Of a DNA stretch of 13,681 bases, positions 12,434-13,681 are shown one piece after another. The DNA is taken from positions 1-13,681 of the forward strand of contig JAEWVY010000386.1 of NCBI GenBank assembly GCA_023396625.1. Reading direction: 5' to 3'. The DNA comes from Pseudomonadota bacterium. GTDB taxonomy: Bacteria; Pseudomonadota; Gammaproteobacteria; Burkholderiales; Burkholderiaceae_C. Both the position numbers and the translations under genes were made by a program. Position 1 is the first letter of the stretch. Each line of letters opens with the position of its first letter. Below the pieces are notes generated by a model. The model made no database searches and was not told the origin of the DNA. It worked only from the letters and a program-made list of their open reading frames with translations.

Positions 12434-13681
12434 TCAAGCCAGTTCGCGGTGGCTGGCGGCGGGGTGACGTTCGGGCAGGCGATCCCCCGCGCCGAACAAC
12501 TTGTGGCGCAGGCTGCCTTCGGCGTAGGTGGTTTTGTGGAGACCGCGGTTCTGCAACTCGGGGATGACGATGTCGATGAAGTCCTCAAAGCTCTCGGGCA
12601 CCACCGTGCGGGTCAGGTTGAAGCCATCGACGCCGGTGTCGTCCACCCAGGATTGGAGGGTGTCGGCCACCTGCACTGCATCGCCCACGATGGCGGGGTA
12701 GCGCCCGCCCAGGGCGTACTGCTCCAGCAGGCGACGGCGGGTCCAGCCCAAGCGTTTGGCAGTGGCCACGGCCGACTGGATGGAGTTGGTTTCACCGTAG
12801 GGAACCGGTTCGTCCAGGTCGTATTGCGAGAAGTCGATACCCGTGCTGGCCGAGAAGTGCGCCAGGCCGCCCTCGGGGCTGGCGTAGCGCCGGTATTCCT
12901 CGTCCTTGGCCCGGGCTTCGGCCTCGGTGCGGCCGGGCACCACGCTGATCCCCAGCACAATCTTGATGTCGTCGGGCTGTCGACCCGCATCCACCGCGGC
13001 CTGGCGCAGGGCCTGTACGCTCTCACGCACCAGAGCCTTGTTGTTACCGGTCACAAACACCGCTTCCGCGTGGCGGGCGGCAAAAGCGCGACCTCGGTCC
13101 GACGTCCCCGCCTGGTACAGCACCGGGGTGCGCTGACGCGACGGCTCGGTCAGGTTCACACCGTCCACCTGGTAGTGGCGCCCGTGGTGGCGCACCGGGC
13201 GAACGCTGGCAGGGTCGGTGTAGACGCGTGCGGTTTTGTCCTTGCGAACAGCTCCATCACGCCAACTGCCTTCCAGCAGCTTGTAGAACACCGCCAGGAA
13301 CTCCTCGGCCTGGTCGTAGCGCTCGTCGTGCCGAATCTGCTGCGACAGGCCGATGGCCCGTGCGGCGCTGTCCAGGTAGCCAGTGACGATGTTCCAGCCG
13401 ATGCGGCCCTCGGTCAGGTGGTCCAGCGTGCCGAAGCGCCGTGCCAGCAAGTAAGGGTGCTCCGTGGTGGGATTGACGGTGACGCCAAAACCCAGGTGTC
13501 GCGTCACACCCGCCATGGCCGACACCAGCAGGATGGGGTCGTTCACCGGCAGTTGGATGGCTTCGCGCAGCGTCAGGTCCAGGCTGGCCTGATAGACGTC
13601 GTACACGCCGACGATGTCTGCGATGAACAGACCGTCAAACAGACCACGTTCCAGCGTCTGTGCGAGATCGGTCCAGTAGGG
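12434..13681 (-). CDS. NtaA/SnaA/DszA-family FMN-dependent monooxygenase (5' end outside window)
   Basis: The frame is open to the window edge, giving 415 C-terminal residues of a protein usually about 440-460 long; roughly 30-40 residues are missing. The GTG at 13606 is internal, because the preceding 25 codons (PYWTDLAQTLERGLFDGLFI...) continue the family homology. The fold is the luciferase-like TIM barrel: HLGFGVTVNPTTEHPYLLAR, FGTLDHLTEGRIGWNIVTGY, TPVLYQAGTSDRGRAFAARH, AEAVFVTGN, and GVDGFNLTRTV with PELQNRG near the end. This group includes DszA (sulfone monooxygenase), DmoA (dimethyl sulfide monooxygenase), NtaA and CmoJ (acts on N-acetyl-S-alkylcysteines), all needing FMNH2 from a separate reductase. 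There is one Met and no Cys in the visible part. It is the first visible gene of the operon, 34 bases before metQ. C-S bond oxidation is likely; the exact substrate is open. Confidence 0.88.
   Translation of the reverse strand, partial: PYWTDLAQTLERGLFDGLFIADIVGVYDVYQASLDLTLREAIQLPVNDPILLVSAMAGVTRHLGFGVTVNPTTEHPYLLARRFGTLDHLTEGRIGWNIVTGYLDSAARAIGLSQQIRHDERYDQAEEFLAVFYKLLEGSWRDGAVRKDKTARVYTDPASVRPVRHHGRHYQVDGVNLTEPSRQRTPVLYQAGTSDRGRAFAARHAEAVFVTGNNKALVRESVQALRQAAVDAGRQPDDIKIVLGISVVPGRTEAEARAKDEEYRRYASPEGGLAHFSASTGIDFSQYDLDEPVPYGETNSIQSAVATAKRLGWTRRRLLEQYALGGRYPAIVGDAVQVADTLQSWVDDTGVDGFNLTRTVVPESFEDFIDIVIPELQNRGLHKTTYAEGSLRHKLFGAGDRLPERHPAASHRELA

Overview
The window is GC-rich, almost fully coding DNA from what looks like a betaproteobacterium, probably a Burkholderiales member of the Comamonadaceae type. 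I infer this from protein style, GC-rich third positions and a CysB-type regulator beside sulfur genes; no rRNA or other taxonomic marker is present. The whole window appears devoted to acquiring sulfur when sulfate or cysteine is scarce.

Left part (1-5693, + strand). A broken, 5'-cut remnant of a sulfate-binding protein gene (sbp) lies just before an intact cysB-type LysR regulator. A 121-base gap with two dyad elements then precedes a five-gene operon: a family 3 amino-acid-type periplasmic binding protein, two HisM-type permeases, a GlnQ-type ATPase and an isopenicillin N synthase-like Fe(II)/2-oxoglutarate oxygenase. Three of its junctions are tight: two ATGA overlaps and one gap of 8 bases.

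Right part (5706-13681, - strand, converging on the first operon with only 12 bases between stop codons). In order of transcription: a DszA/NtaA/CmoJ-type FMN monooxygenase (its 5' end is outside the window), two tandem MetQ/NlpA binding proteins, MetN ATPase, MetI permease, a DszC/SfnB-type flavin monooxygenase of the acyl-CoA dehydrogenase fold, an SsuD-type alkanesulfonate monooxygenase and an amidohydrolase-fold protein. Gaps are 34 bases or less, with overlaps at metN/metI, metI/DszC-like and ssuD/amidohydrolase, so this is one operon.

The most interesting reading is that the minus-strand operon is a self-contained import-and-desulfurise system. A MetNIQ-type importer with two alternative binding proteins would bring in an organosulfur compound. 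The three flavin monooxygenases together resemble successive C-S oxidation steps (sulfide to sulfone, sulfone to sulfinate or sulfonate, sulfonate to sulfite). The SsuD-like enzyme has lost two active-site histidines, and the amidohydrolase-like protein has lost most expected metal ligands, so neither should be assumed to have the textbook activity. The soluble proteins are almost free of Cys and Met, as expected of proteins made during sulfur starvation. No NAD(P)H:flavin reductase is present in the window. There are no RNA genes, insertion sequences, CRISPR arrays or gene-free stretches over 300 bases.
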